Origin: Neobacillus novalis NBRC 102450
GTDB taxonomy: Bacteria > Bacillota > Bacilli > Bacillales > Cytobacillaceae
DNA: 64,000 nucleotides
NCBI RefSeq assembly: GCF_001591805.1
Contig: NZ_BCVP01000028.1
Location: 1-64,000 of the forward strand
Direction: 5' to 3'
The position numbers and the translations under genes are program-made. How positions within the stretch are numbered: position 1 is the stretch's first letter; every line of letters begins with the position of its first letter. Of this stretch, positions 1 to 8,617 are shown piece by piece. The notes under the pieces are model-generated. The model had not been told where the DNA came from and made no database searches. It saw only the letters and a list, made by a program, of their open reading frames with translations.

Positions 1-12
1 TTTAAAATTTGT

Positions 13-37
13 ACGAAACTAGATTTCGTCTTTTTTT
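13..37 (+). terminator. Rho-independent terminator
   Basis: ACGAAA and TTTCGT form a 6-bp stem around a 5-nt loop, followed by C and seven T. It would end a transcription unit that lies left of the window. Confidence 0.6.
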
Positions 38-70
38 ATGTCTTTTATAAACTACATATGAAATAAGCAT

Positions 71-98
71 CCTTAGGAGACATCCTAAGGTTTTTTTT
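71..98 (+). terminator. Rho-independent terminator
   Basis: CCTTAGGA and TCCTAAGG form a perfect 8-bp stem with a 4-nt loop and eight T. It insulates the tsaE operon from the upstream unit outside the window. Confidence 0.8.
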
Positions 99-149
99 GC
101 AGTTAAATAAGGGTAAAATGAAGATATGTTAAAGTGTAAAGGTGATTGG

Positions 150-605
150 ATGAATCAATTTGAACTGAGTACAACGACTTCAGAAGAAACCTCGCAATTT
201 GCAGCAAGATTAGCCGGCTTTTTAAAACCAGGTGATGTCATTGCGCTTGAGGGGGACTTAGGTGCAGGGAAAACAACCTTTACCAAAGGGTTGGCCAAAG
301 GATTGGAAATTAAGAAGACAGTTAATAGCCCGACATTTACCATTATTAAAGAGTATAGAGGGAAGCTGCCCTTGTATCATATGGACGTTTACCGTGTAGC
401 TGATGCTTTTGAAGATCTTGGGTTTGATGAATACTTTGAAGGGAATGGAGTTACAGTAGTCGAATGGGCCCATTTAATTGAAGAGCAGCTTCCATCTGAG
501 AGGCTGACTATTTTCTTGTACCGCGATGAAGGAGATAAAAGGAAAATGGTGTTAACGCCAAAGGGCGAAAGATATGAGCACCTATGTAAGGAGATTTTTC
601 GATGA
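150..605 (+). CDS. tsaE: tRNA t6A37 threonylcarbamoyltransferase complex ATPase TsaE
   Basis: TsaE is the small P-loop ATPase that works with TsaB and TsaD to make N6-threonylcarbamoyladenosine at position 37 of ANN-decoding tRNAs. The Walker A motif GDLGAGKT lies at about residues 35-42, and the 151-aa length fits the family. I start at the ATG at 150 because AAAGGTGA ends 5 nt before it; an in-frame ATG at 126 has no comparable ribosome site. The stop overlaps the tsaB start (ATGA), so the two are translationally coupled. The order tsaE-tsaB-rimI-tsaD matches B. subtilis ydiB-ydiE. Confidence 0.95.
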   Translation: MNQFELSTTTSEETSQFAARLAGFLKPGDVIALEGDLGAGKTTFTKGLAKGLEIKKTVNSPTFTIIKEYRGKLPLYHMDVYRVADAFEDLGFDEYFEGNGVTVVEWAHLIEEQLPSERLTIFLYRDEGDKRKMVLTPKGERYEHLCKEIFR

Positions 606-1309
606 CAATATTAGCGATTGATACTTCTAACTATTGCTTAGGGGTAGCGCTGTTAGAAGATAATCAGGTTCTTGGCGAGTATATAACGAATTTAAAAAAG
701 AACCACTCCGTTCGAATTATGCCGGCTATCGAGACCCTTATGAAGGATTGTGAGAGGGTGCCGGCTGATTTAACGAAGATTGTCGTGGCAAAAGGCCCTG
801 GCTCCTATACAGGGGTTAGAATTGGTGTTACGATTGCCAAAACATTGGCTTGGACATTACAAATTCCGCTTGTCGGGATTTCGAGTCTGGAAATTTTAGC
901 AGCCGGAACGGGACGATACTTTGATGGCTATATATCTCCTTTATTTGACGCTAGAAGGGGCCAGGTTTATACAGGACTGTATCAATTTGAGAACGAAGGG
1001 CTTGTAAACGTAGAGCCGGATCAGTTGATACTATTAGTGGACTGGGCAGCAAAATTAGTTGAAGCGCCCAAGCCCATTTTATTTGTTGGGAATGACTTGC
1101 AAATCCACCGGACAAAGATTGAAGAACTGCTCGGGTTGAAAGCAATGTTTGCTGGTATCACGGAACATAATCCGCGTCCGTCGGAACTTGCATTGTTAGG
1201 CAGTGATAAACAAGGAGAAGATATACATTCCTTTGTACCGAATTATATCCGTTTAGCCGAAGCGGAAGCAAAGTGGTTAGAGGCAAAAGGAAAAATTTCA
1301 AATGGATAG
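602..1309 (+). CDS. tsaB: TsaB, t6A complex scaffold subunit
   Basis: TsaB is an ASKHA-fold paralogue of TsaD. It lacks the full catalytic metal site and acts as a dimerisation partner and scaffold for TsaD and TsaE in t6A synthesis in the cytosol. The N-terminus ILAIDTS and the GPGSYTGVRIGV motif around residues 66-77 are diagnostic. The length (235 aa) is normal. It overlaps tsaE by 4 nt and runs 8 nt into rimI, so the operon is tightly coupled. Confidence 0.95.
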   Translation: MTILAIDTSNYCLGVALLEDNQVLGEYITNLKKNHSVRIMPAIETLMKDCERVPADLTKIVVAKGPGSYTGVRIGVTIAKTLAWTLQIPLVGISSLEILAAGTGRYFDGYISPLFDARRGQVYTGLYQFENEGLVNVEPDQLILLVDWAAKLVEAPKPILFVGNDLQIHRTKIEELLGLKAMFAGITEHNPRPSELALLGSDKQGEDIHSFVPNYIRLAEAEAKWLEAKGKISNG

Positions 1310-1769
1310 GATAAGAGAAATGGTAGATTCTTACGTGTTTCGTTATATGAGGGAAGAGGATATAGATCAGATAGTAGAAGTTGAGCATGCCTCGTTTACA
1401 ACGCCTTGGAGCCGGGAGGCATTTTATAATGAATTGTACAATAACAAGTTTGCTGTCTATATCGTTTTGGAGGAGAATAAAAAAATCATCGGTTATTGTG
1501 GAACGTGGCTTGTCATTGATGAGGCTCACGTAACGAATGTGGCCATTTTGCCGGAATATAGAGGAAGAAGACTCGGGGAAGCCTTAATGGTGAAACTTAT
1601 GACCGTTGCCAAAGCGAAGGGGGCAAGAACCATGACCCTCGAAGTAAGGGTAACCAATCATAGAGCGCAATCCCTTTATCGTAAACTAGGCTTCCAAGAT
1701 GGCGGGATTAGGAAAAATTATTATGCAGATAACCAGGAAGATGGGTTAGTCATGTGGGTGAATTTATGA
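1302..1769 (+). CDS. rimI: RimI-type ribosomal-protein-alanine N-acetyltransferase
   Basis: A GNAT-fold acetyltransferase of about 155 aa. The acetyl-CoA-binding stretch is RGRRLGEALM and the C-terminal signature is TLEVRVTNHRAQSLYRKLGF. Family members acetylate the N-terminal alanine of ribosomal protein S18 in E. coli; the target in Bacillus is less sure. The start at 1302 overlaps tsaB by 8 nt and has AAAAGGA upstream; a second in-frame ATG at 1320 is possible. It sits inside the t6A operon, as in B. subtilis. Confidence 0.9.
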   Translation: MDRIREMVDSYVFRYMREEDIDQIVEVEHASFTTPWSREAFYNELYNNKFAVYIVLEENKKIIGYCGTWLVIDEAHVTNVAILPEYRGRRLGEALMVKLMTVAKAKGARTMTLEVRVTNHRAQSLYRKLGFQDGGIRKNYYADNQEDGLVMWVNL

Positions 1770-2791
1770 AAAGAGATCAGTGGATAGTAGGAATTGAAAC
1801 AAGTTGCGATGAAACGGCAGTCGCGATTATTAAAAATGGCCGTGAAATTGCGGCTAATGTAGTGGCATCACAAATTGAGAGCCATAAACGTTTTGGCGGG
1901 GTAGTCCCTGAAATTGCTTCACGCCATCATGTGGAACAAATAACAATCGTCATTGAAGAGGCATTGACTCAAGCGAAGCTATCCTTTGCTGAGCTTGATG
2001 CTATAGCTGTTACTGAAGGGCCGGGATTGGTTGGTGCCCTTTTAATAGGAGTAAATGCTGCCAAAGCGTTAGCCTTTGCTCATAACAAACCACTAGTTCC
2101 GGTTCATCATATTGCCGGGCATATTTACGCGAACAGGCTGATAACGGAGTTGAAGTTTCCACTGATAGCACTAGTTGTCTCAGGGGGGCATACCGAGCTT
2201 ATTTATATGAAAGAGCATGGCCATTTCGAAGTGATTGGTGAAACGAGGGATGATGCAGCGGGGGAAGCTTATGACAAAGTGGCAAGAACCTTAAATATGC
2301 CATATCCAGGCGGCCCGCATATTGATCGTTTGGCCCAGGAAGGAAGCCCGACAATTGATTTACCTCGAGCATGGTTAGAAGAAGGCTCTTATGATTTTAG
2401 TTTCAGCGGCTTAAAGTCAGCTGTCATTAATACCGTTCACAATGCCGAACAGCGAGGGGAATTAATAGCACCTGAGGATCTTGCCGCCAGCTTTCAAGCA
2501 AGTGTGATTGAGGTATTAGTTAGGAAGACGGAAAGAGCCGTAGCTGAGTATGGTGTGAACCAAGTATTAGTTGCTGGTGGTGTTGCGGCAAATAAAGGCC
2601 TCAGGGCGGCGTTAAAAAAGGCGTTTGCGGATAATGACAAGGTAGAATTGGTGATTCCGCCATTATCCTTGTGTACCGATAATGCTGCGATGATTGCCGC
2701 TGCCGGAAGTGTGATGTTTGAAAAAGGGATCAGGGCAGGGCTTTCCCTAAATGCGAATCCCGGACTGGATATTGAAATCTATAATGATTAG
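1766..2791 (+). CDS. tsaD: TsaD (Gcp/YdiE), catalytic t6A threonylcarbamoyltransferase
   Basis: TsaD transfers the threonylcarbamoyl group from threonylcarbamoyl-AMP to A37 of tRNA. It is an ASKHA-fold metalloprotein. The metal-binding HHIAGH motif lies at about residues 114-119, the nucleotide-binding SGGHTEL and PGGPHID segments follow, and the C-terminal CTDNAAM motif is present. The start is the ATG at 1766, which overlaps the rimI stop as ATGA; a GTG at 1754 is in frame but poorly placed. At 341 aa it is a normal length. A terminator follows directly. Confidence 0.96.
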   Translation: MKRDQWIVGIETSCDETAVAIIKNGREIAANVVASQIESHKRFGGVVPEIASRHHVEQITIVIEEALTQAKLSFAELDAIAVTEGPGLVGALLIGVNAAKALAFAHNKPLVPVHHIAGHIYANRLITELKFPLIALVVSGGHTELIYMKEHGHFEVIGETRDDAAGEAYDKVARTLNMPYPGGPHIDRLAQEGSPTIDLPRAWLEEGSYDFSFSGLKSAVINTVHNAEQRGELIAPEDLAASFQASVIEVLVRKTERAVAEYGVNQVLVAGGVAANKGLRAALKKAFADNDKVELVIPPLSLCTDNAAMIAAAGSVMFEKGIRAGLSLNANPGLDIEIYND

Positions 2792-2793
2792 CT

Positions 2794-2821
2794 AACTCTT
2801 CTGAATAAGAAGAGTTTTTTT
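2794..2821 (+). terminator. Terminator of the tsaE-tsaD operon
   Basis: AACTCTTCT and AGAAGAGTT pair perfectly around a 5-nt loop and run into a T tract, three bases after the tsaD stop codon. Confidence 0.85.
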
Positions 2822-2876
2822 ATGGAAAAGGGGCAGAGCGTCGCACAAATAAATCAGTAACACCATTTACGTCCTT

Positions 2877-3043
2877 TGTGGATAAGATTTTTTTAAAAAA
2901 GATAGGAAAAGCAATAATTGTGGATAAGCCTGTGGATACTGTGGGTAATGTGGATAAAGACGTTACTTATTGTGGATAATGTGGAAAAGCATAAAAATCT
3001 CCCGAATTTATTCTGTTTAAAGTGTGAATAAAGTTGTGGAAAA
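2877..3043 (+). promoter_or_regulatory. DnaA-box cluster (nine same-strand boxes)
   Basis: TGTGGATAA is the reverse complement of the DnaA box TTATCCACA. Exact copies start at 2877, 2919, 2949 and 2971. One-mismatch copies start at 2931, 2940, 2980, 3023 and 3035. The boxes at 2931, 2940 and 2949 abut head to tail with no gap, as do 2971 and 2980. From memory, B. subtilis DnaA binds a box cluster beside gcp (= tsaD), so this is probably a conserved DnaA-titration site. Nothing here looks like an origin: there is no dnaA/dnaN and no obvious unwinding element. Confidence 0.8.
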
Positions 3044-3111
3044 GTGGAGGATTTCTTAAAAGTTGTTAATATCTCATTAAAATTTGTTACTATAATTTTT
3101 ACAACAGTAGC

Positions 3112-3138
3112 AAAAAACCGGGCAACCAGCCCGGTTTT
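3112..3138 (-). terminator. Terminator of the ABC-F gene
   Basis: AAAACCGGGC and GCCCGGTTTT pair around a short loop. The A tract at 3112-3117 becomes the T tract on the minus strand, 6 nt past the ABC-F stop codon. Confidence 0.8.
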
Positions 3139-3143
3139 AACCA

Positions 3144-5063
3144 TTATTCAGCTAACTCCGCCCATTCCTCCATCAATTGCTCAAGCTCGGTCTTCGCTTT
3201 TTCACTTTTTAGATTAATTTCCAACACTTTCTCGTGGTTTTGAAAGATCTCTGGCGCACATAATTGCTGCTCATAATCGCTAATTTGTTCCTCAAGCACC
3301 TCTATGCGTAGCTCGATTTCATCTAATTTTCTTTTTCGCTGCCGTTCAAGCTTTTTACTTTCCTTATCCAGTTGATAACTATTTTTCTCGTACGTTGCGG
3401 AATCGGCTGCCTTTGTAGCTAATGCTTCAAGCGCCAGTGCTTCAAGTTCTTTTTGCTCCAGTTTTTTTTCTAAATAATAATCATAATCGCCAAGATATTC
3501 ACTGCTTCCATTTCCGCTCAGTTCCAGTACCTTTGTCGCGATCCGGTTAATGAAATAGCGATCATGTGAGACAAACAAAATGGTGCCTGGATAATCAATT
3601 AAGGCATTCTCCAGCACTTCTTTGCTATCAAGGTCTAAATGGTTAGTGGGCTCGTCCAAAATTAACACATTTGCCTTCTCAAGCATCAGTTTAGCAAGGG
3701 CAAGGCGGGCTTTCTCTCCGCCGCTTAAGGTAGAGACTATTTTCAGCACATCATCACCGGAAAATAAGAAATTACCGAGGACCGTCCGGATTTCCTTTTC
3801 GTTTTTTAACGGGTAATCATCCCAGAGCTCATTCAACACGCGCTTTTTGGAGGTTAACTCGGCTTGTTCCTGGTCGTAATACCCAATCGCAAGGTTTGTT
3901 CCATATTGAATCGTTCCGGCCAGCGCAGGCAGTCTTTTAATAATCGTTTTTAGCAGCGTAGATTTGCCGATTCCATTTGGTCCGACAAGGGCAATGCTTT
4001 CACCCTTATAGGCACGGAAGCTGATGTCCTCAGAAACCTTATCATTTCCATAACCGACGCCAAGTGAATCTACAGTCAAAACATCATTTCCGCTTTGCTT
4101 CTCGATTTCAAACGAGAAGGACGCAGACTTTTCACCACCTAATGGACGGTCGATCATCTCCATCTTCTCAAGCTTTTTCCGGCGGCTTTGTGCTCGTTTA
4201 GTCGTCGAGGCTCGAGCTAAGTTCTTCTGAATAAAGTCCTGGAGATCCTCAACCTCCTGCTGCTGTTTTTCGTAAAGCTTCATTTCACGCTCATAATTTG
4301 CTGCTTTTTGGTCAAGGTAAGAACTATAGTTGCCCGTAAACCGCCCGATTTGTTTGCGGGATACTTCGTAAACTTGAGTGACAACTTTATCTAAAAAATA
4401 ACGGTCATGTGAGACAATTAAAATGGCTCCATCGTAACTCTGTAAATATTGCTCAAGCCAGGAAAGAGTTTCGATGTCGAGATGATTGGTAGGCTCGTCC
4501 AAAATTAAGATATCAGGTTTAGTTAATAGTAATTTACCTAAGGCAAGGCGGGTTTTCTGTCCGCCGCTTAAACTTGAAATTGCAAGTGCACTTTCGCGGA
4601 AATTTAACCCATGGAGCACGGAGCGAATATCTGCTTCGTATTGATACCCGCCAGTCTCCTTAAATTTCACCTGAAGCTGGTCATATTCTTTAAGAACTCG
4701 TTCATATCTTTCATTGTTTTCAAACACACTGGGGTCAGCCATCTGTTCCTCAAGCCTGCGGAGCGACTTTTCCATCAATTGCAGCGGTTCGAAGACGGTC
4801 AGCATTTCTTCCCATATGGACAAATTCGATTCTAATCCGGTATTTTGCGCTAAATAACCGATGGTCACTTCTTTTGGCTTGATAATTTCCCCGCCATCAT
4901 GTGACAAGTGTCCGGCAATGATCTTTAAAAGCGTCGACTTGCCTGCACCATTACGGCCAACAAGTGCCACGCGGTCTCGCGTTTGTAATTCGAGCTTGAT
5001 ATTCGATAAAATAAGGTCAGCACCATAATATTTTTGTAGTTGATTGACCTGCAGTAAAATCAT
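3144..5063 (-). CDS. ABC-F family ATPase (YdiF type)
   Basis: A duplicated ABC ATPase without membrane segments. Walker A motifs are GRNGAGKST in the N-terminal half and GPNGIGKST in the C-terminal half. Signature motifs LSGGQKTRLAL and LSGGEKARLAL are each followed by ILILDEPTNHLD or VLILDEPTNHLD. A charged interdomain linker and a C-terminal coiled coil (roughly the last 90 residues) are typical. ABC-F proteins act on the ribosome rather than in transport. The position behind tsaD and divergent from moaC matches B. subtilis ydiF. I place the start at 5063, because GAGGTG lies too close to the ATG at 5069. Confidence 0.9.
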   Translation of the reverse strand: MILLQVNQLQKYYGADLILSNIKLELQTRDRVALVGRNGAGKSTLLKIIAGHLSHDGGEIIKPKEVTIGYLAQNTGLESNLSIWEEMLTVFEPLQLMEKSLRRLEEQMADPSVFENNERYERVLKEYDQLQVKFKETGGYQYEADIRSVLHGLNFRESALAISSLSGGQKTRLALGKLLLTKPDILILDEPTNHLDIETLSWLEQYLQSYDGAILIVSHDRYFLDKVVTQVYEVSRKQIGRFTGNYSSYLDQKAANYEREMKLYEKQQQEVEDLQDFIQKNLARASTTKRAQSRRKKLEKMEMIDRPLGGEKSASFSFEIEKQSGNDVLTVDSLGVGYGNDKVSEDISFRAYKGESIALVGPNGIGKSTLLKTIIKRLPALAGTIQYGTNLAIGYYDQEQAELTSKKRVLNELWDDYPLKNEKEIRTVLGNFLFSGDDVLKIVSTLSGGEKARLALAKLMLEKANVLILDEPTNHLDLDSKEVLENALIDYPGTILFVSHDRYFINRIATKVLELSGNGSSEYLGDYDYYLEKKLEQKELEALALEALATKAADSATYEKNSYQLDKESKKLERQRKRKLDEIELRIEVLEEQISDYEQQLCAPEIFQNHEKVLEINLKSEKAKTELEQLMEEWAELAE

Positions 5064-5230
5064 TTTCATTCACCTCTTACATACAAATAGTGTACCGTAT
5101 TACTAGAGTGTCGGCAATAAAAGGCTTTAAAAGCGGGTTTCCTTCAACGGAAAAAAATGTCTCAACTAGTTCAAAGTTTCACACACATTACCGGAAAAAT
5201 AGTGTATGATTTGAGAGGAGGATTATTTAT

Positions 5231-5725
5231 ATGGCAGATTTTACACATTTTAATGAAGAAGGCAGGGCGAAAATGGTCGATGTCAGCGATAAACCTGAAA
5301 CAGCACGGACCGCTCTTGCCCATTCCAGCATAACTGTTAGTAAAGAAATTTATGAAAAAATAACCAATAATGAAATGAAAAAGGGCGATGTGCTAGCTGT
5401 TGCCCAGGTTGCTGCGGTTATGGCGGCGAAAAAAACATGGGATTTGATTCCGATGTGTCATCCGATTCCGCTGACAGGAGTGAATATTTCTTTCTCATGG
5501 GAAGCGGACAAGCAAGATAACTATCACCTGTATATTGCAGCAGCGGTAAAAACAAAAGGGAACACGGGTGTAGAGATGGAAGCGTTAACAGCCGCTTCAG
5601 CTTGTGCCTTAACCGTTTATGATATGTGTAAAGCAGTGGATAAGGGCATGGTCATTGGACCGACCTATTTAGTCGAAAAAACGGGCGGTAAAAACGGGGA
5701 TTATAAACGAACCGATGAAATTTAA
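5231..5725 (+). CDS. moaC: MoaC, cyclic pyranopterin monophosphate synthase
   Basis: MoaC converts the GTP-derived cyclic intermediate made by MoaA to cyclic pyranopterin monophosphate, the first pterin of molybdenum cofactor synthesis. The 164-aa length, the metal and substrate motif MCHPIPLTGV and the GVEMEALTAASACALTVYDMCKA segment are diagnostic. GAGAGGAGGA precedes the ATG. It is transcribed divergently from the ABC-F gene and lies 27 nt before rex, so it may be co-transcribed with rex. No other moa/moe gene is in the window. Confidence 0.96.
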   Translation: MADFTHFNEEGRAKMVDVSDKPETARTALAHSSITVSKEIYEKITNNEMKKGDVLAVAQVAAVMAAKKTWDLIPMCHPIPLTGVNISFSWEADKQDNYHLYIAAAVKTKGNTGVEMEALTAASACALTVYDMCKAVDKGMVIGPTYLVEKTGGKNGDYKRTDEI

Positions 5726-5752
5726 CAAAATTATTCAAGGGGTGGGGAGATT

Positions 5753-6406
5753 ATGGGTAATGAAACAATGAAAATACCACAGGCGACAGCAAAACGGCTG
5801 CCCCTCTACTATCGATTTTTAAAAAACCTTCATTCTTCCGGTAAACAAAGGGTTTCTTCAGCAGAACTGAGCGAAGCAGTGAAAGTTGACTCGGCAACCA
5901 TTCGCAGGGATTTTTCCTATTTCGGTGCCTTGGGGAAAAAGGGCTACGGCTATAACGTCAATTACTTATTAACCTTCTTCCGCAAAACCTTAGATCAAGA
6001 TGAACTAACAAAGGTGGCCTTAATTGGGGTCGGTAATCTTGGTACCGCCTTTTTAAACTATAATTTTTTAAAAAACAATAACACAAAAATAGAATTTGCC
6101 TTTGATGTCGATCCGAATAAAATGGGAACGATGATTCGTGAGGTACCTGTCTACCATCTCGATGAATTGGAGAACGTCCTAGCCAATGAAAATATATCGG
6201 TAGCAATTCTTACCGTACCTGCTCCGGTTGCTCAGCAGATTACTGATCGACTTGTGAAGGCGGATGTGAAAGGGATATTAAATTTTACTCCGGCACGGTT
6301 AACTGTTCCTCCGTCCATTCGGGTTCATCATATTGATTTAGCAGTAGAGCTGCAATCACTGATTTACTTTTTAAAGCACTATCCAACAGTCGAGATAGAA
6401 GAATAA
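5753..6406 (+). CDS. rex: Redox-sensing transcriptional repressor Rex
   Basis: Rex represses fermentative and respiratory genes and leaves DNA when NADH rises. The N-terminal winged helix covers about residues 1-80 and includes VDSATIRRDFSYFGALGKKGYGY. A Rossmann domain follows, with GVGNLGTA at about residues 92-99. The C-terminal helix (LQSLIYFL) swaps between subunits in known structures. GGGGTGGGGAG precedes the ATG at 5753; a second ATG is at 5768. A strong terminator follows. Confidence 0.95.
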   Translation: MGNETMKIPQATAKRLPLYYRFLKNLHSSGKQRVSSAELSEAVKVDSATIRRDFSYFGALGKKGYGYNVNYLLTFFRKTLDQDELTKVALIGVGNLGTAFLNYNFLKNNNTKIEFAFDVDPNKMGTMIREVPVYHLDELENVLANENISVAILTVPAPVAQQITDRLVKADVKGILNFTPARLTVPPSIRVHHIDLAVELQSLIYFLKHYPTVEIEE

Positions 6407-6410
6407 TCTT

Positions 6411-6456
6411 AAAAGGGCTTTTTCGCGAGCATACCCTCGTGAAAGGCCCTTTTTTA
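6411..6456 (+). terminator. Terminator behind rex
   Basis: AAAAGGGC pairs with GGCCCTTTT, extended by an imperfect inner stem (CGCGAG against CTCGTG), and is followed by T residues. Confidence 0.8.
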
Positions 6457-6465
6457 TTTTCCCAC

Positions 6466-6497
6466 TTTACATGCGTAACAGTGTTATGTTACATTAT
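6466..6497 (+). promoter_or_regulatory. MerR-style promoter and operator
   Basis: TTTACA (6466-6471) and CATTAT (6492-6497) are spaced by 20 nt. The dyad GTAACA-N6-TGTTAC (6475-6492) fills the spacer. Overlong spacers with an internal dyad are the hallmark of promoters activated by MerR-family regulators, and the first gene downstream has a MerR-like N-terminus. Autoregulation is therefore inferred. Confidence 0.5.
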
Positions 6498-6520
6498 AAA
6501 ACAGAAAGGGGTTTTCAAAA

Positions 6521-7144
6521 ATGAGCGAGGAGTTAATTTCAAAGAAGGACTTATTAGATCTAACGGGGATTTCGTACGGGCAGCTATATAGATGGAAACG
6601 GAAGGATTTAATTCCTGAAGAATGGTTTATTCGAAAGTCGACGTTTACCGGTCAGGAAACCTTTTTTCCAAAAGAAAAGATTTTAGAAAGAATCGATAAA
6701 ATCCAAACGATGAAGGAAAACCTTTCGTTAGATGCACTGGCAGATATGTTTTCTCCGAATATCAGTGATTTGCAGTTGGAAAAGGATGATTTAATTAAAC
6801 GTAACATTGTTTCTGATACGGTGATGAATTTTTATCTAGAGAATGATATGAACGGTCTTACATTTCAATTCCAAAGAATCCTTGAAGCATATGTGTTAGA
6901 AAAGCTGCTTCAGTCAGGTGAAATTAATTTAGATGAAGGGAAGATGGTTTTACAGGTATTGAAGGACAACGCGCCGCTTATCAAGCAAAAGAGCTGTGAA
7001 TTGGTGATTATCCGCAAACTTGGAGTATCTTCGTGTCTATTATTAATTAATGCAGAAGCCGTTTATTTAGAACCGGGAACGAAAATGGTAGCGTCGCTGT
7101 CACTGATGACATGTATGGAAGAGATTAAGTCGAAATTATTATAA
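6521..7144 (+). CDS. YhbD-like MerR-type DNA-binding protein (DUF4004)
   Basis: A 207-aa protein. Its N-terminal helix-turn-helix (LISKKDLLDLTGISYGQLYR, then WKRKDLIPEEWF at about residues 24-35) resembles MerR regulators and matches the DUF4004/YhbD family as I remember it. The C-terminal half is a helical domain of unknown ligand. AAAGGGG lies before the ATG. It begins an operon with two bactofilin genes and a drug exporter, comparable to yhbD-yhbE-yhbF of B. subtilis. An MerR-like operator sits 24 nt upstream of its start. Confidence 0.75.
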   Translation: MSEELISKKDLLDLTGISYGQLYRWKRKDLIPEEWFIRKSTFTGQETFFPKEKILERIDKIQTMKENLSLDALADMFSPNISDLQLEKDDLIKRNIVSDTVMNFYLENDMNGLTFQFQRILEAYVLEKLLQSGEINLDEGKMVLQVLKDNAPLIKQKSCELVIIRKLGVSSCLLLINAEAVYLEPGTKMVASLSLMTCMEEIKSKLL

Positions 7145-7156
7145 AGGAGAATGGCA

Positions 7157-7879
7157 ATGGAATTAAAAAATAGAGGAGATTTGATCATTAATGGGATTGG
7201 GGCATCTAATGGCGGAAAGTTCCAGCGTGTTATATTGAATGGACGTGGAACGGTTAACAGCGATTTGGAGTGCAGTGACTTTGAATGCAATGGTTCAGGA
7301 ACGGTTAAAGGCGATGTAATAGCAAATACAGCTAAAGTAAGTGGGAATGCGAGTTTTAAAGGAACCATCGATAGCCAACAGGTTACAGTTGAAGGAACAG
7401 CAAAAATTGAGAAAAACCTGTATGCAAAACATTTACAGGTTTCAGGTAAAGCCTCTGTTGGCGGCAAAGTGAAATGTGAGGAAATAAACCTTCATGGGAT
7501 TTTAGCGGTGGGTGAAGATTGTGAAGCTGAAATTTTTACAGGAAAATGTCGCTTTACGATTGGCGGACTGTTAAATGCCGATCAAGTAGATATTGAGATA
7601 TACGGAGAATGTAAGGCAAAAGAAATTGGCGGACAATCAATCGCCGTAAAACAACAAAAAGGGTCGTTCATCGGCACGTTATTCAAGCCTTTTCTTAAAA
7701 CGCAACTGGAAACGGACTTAATTGAAGGGGACATTATTGAACTTGAAAATACGATCGCAAAAGTGGTCCGAGGCAATCAGGTCAAGATTGGGGCTAATTG
7801 TCAGATTGGCTTAGTCGAATACACAGAAGAATTTTCGCAGGATAAAAATGCCGTTGTTGGTGACTCAAAAAAGGCTTAA
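7157..7879 (+). CDS. Bactofilin family protein (YhbE/BacE type)
   Basis: Bactofilins polymerise into beta-helical filaments without nucleotide. The protein is a chain of short beta-strand repeats with the NG-x-GTV pattern (residues about 30-130), then a tail ending IGLVEY. The paired bactofilins of B. subtilis are linked to flagellar assembly. I start at 7157: AAGGAG lies 7 nt upstream, whereas the ATG at 7151 is too close. The next gene is a paralogue 16 nt downstream, so the two probably co-polymerise. Confidence 0.85.
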   Translation: MELKNRGDLIINGIGASNGGKFQRVILNGRGTVNSDLECSDFECNGSGTVKGDVIANTAKVSGNASFKGTIDSQQVTVEGTAKIEKNLYAKHLQVSGKASVGGKVKCEEINLHGILAVGEDCEAEIFTGKCRFTIGGLLNADQVDIEIYGECKAKEIGGQSIAVKQQKGSFIGTLFKPFLKTQLETDLIEGDIIELENTIAKVVRGNQVKIGANCQIGLVEYTEEFSQDKNAVVGDSKKA

Positions 7880-7895
7880 TAGGGGGAGTAAAGAA

Positions 7896-8606
7896 ATGGG
7901 AAAAGACGAAAATCTGATTATAAATGGGTCGGGAAGTTATCCCGGCGGCCGCTACGATAAAATCAGCATCAGAGGAGAAGGGACAATTGTGAATGATGTC
8001 GAATGTTCCGTTTTCCATGTCTATGGAACAAGTGAGGCGGTCGAAAATGTGACTGCAGGCTCCGTGAAGATCGTTGGGGAGGCAGAATTTAAAGGGAATG
8101 TGGAGGCTGGCCAAACGCTTGTCATGGGGACGATGAAGGTCGGAAGCCGTGCGCAATTGAAGAAAGTAAAGATTCTTGGGATGTTGGAAGTCGGCGAAAG
8201 ACTTAGTGGAGATGAAGCGACCATTAAAGGGAGTATCGCGGTTAATGGCGATGTGGAATATGAGTCATTTGACTCCAGCGGCGGGTTTGAAATCAAAGGA
8301 CTATTAACGGCTGAAACGATTAAAGTTTCCTTAAGATTTGGGGAGAGCCGTGCAGAGGAAATTGGCGGCGGGAAAATCACGGTGAAAAGGAAGAAGAATT
8401 CGCTGCTTTCGTTTGGAAAAGATGCAGGATTCCTCACTGCCAAAGTAATTGAAGGGGACGACATCTACCTTGAAAATACGAAGGCAGACATCGTTCGCGG
8501 CAAACAGGTCAATATTGGTCCCGGCTGCCAAATAGGGTTGGTGGAGTATACAAATGATTTAGCTCATGACCCTTCATCAACGATTAAAACAAAGACACAA
8601 CTTTAA
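7896..8606 (+). CDS. Bactofilin family protein (YhbF/BacF type)
   Basis: A 236-aa paralogue of the preceding bactofilin. It shares LIINGSGSYPGGRYDKI at the N-terminus, GEGTIVNDVEC-like strand repeats and the IGLVEYT end. The ATG at 7896 has GGGGGAG at good spacing; an upstream in-frame ATG at 7848 lies inside the previous gene and has no ribosome site. The pair lies downstream of a YhbD-type regulator, as in B. subtilis. Confidence 0.85.
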   Translation: MGKDENLIINGSGSYPGGRYDKISIRGEGTIVNDVECSVFHVYGTSEAVENVTAGSVKIVGEAEFKGNVEAGQTLVMGTMKVGSRAQLKKVKILGMLEVGERLSGDEATIKGSIAVNGDVEYESFDSSGGFEIKGLLTAETIKVSLRFGESRAEEIGGGKITVKRKKNSLLSFGKDAGFLTAKVIEGDDIYLENTKADIVRGKQVNIGPGCQIGLVEYTNDLAHDPSSTIKTKTQL

Positions 8607-8617
8607 AGGAGAATGGG

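Noticed and set aside
2877..3043. Replication origin
   Set aside because: Many DnaA boxes, but no dnaA/dnaN, gidA or rpmH context and no clear unwinding element; more likely a titration site.
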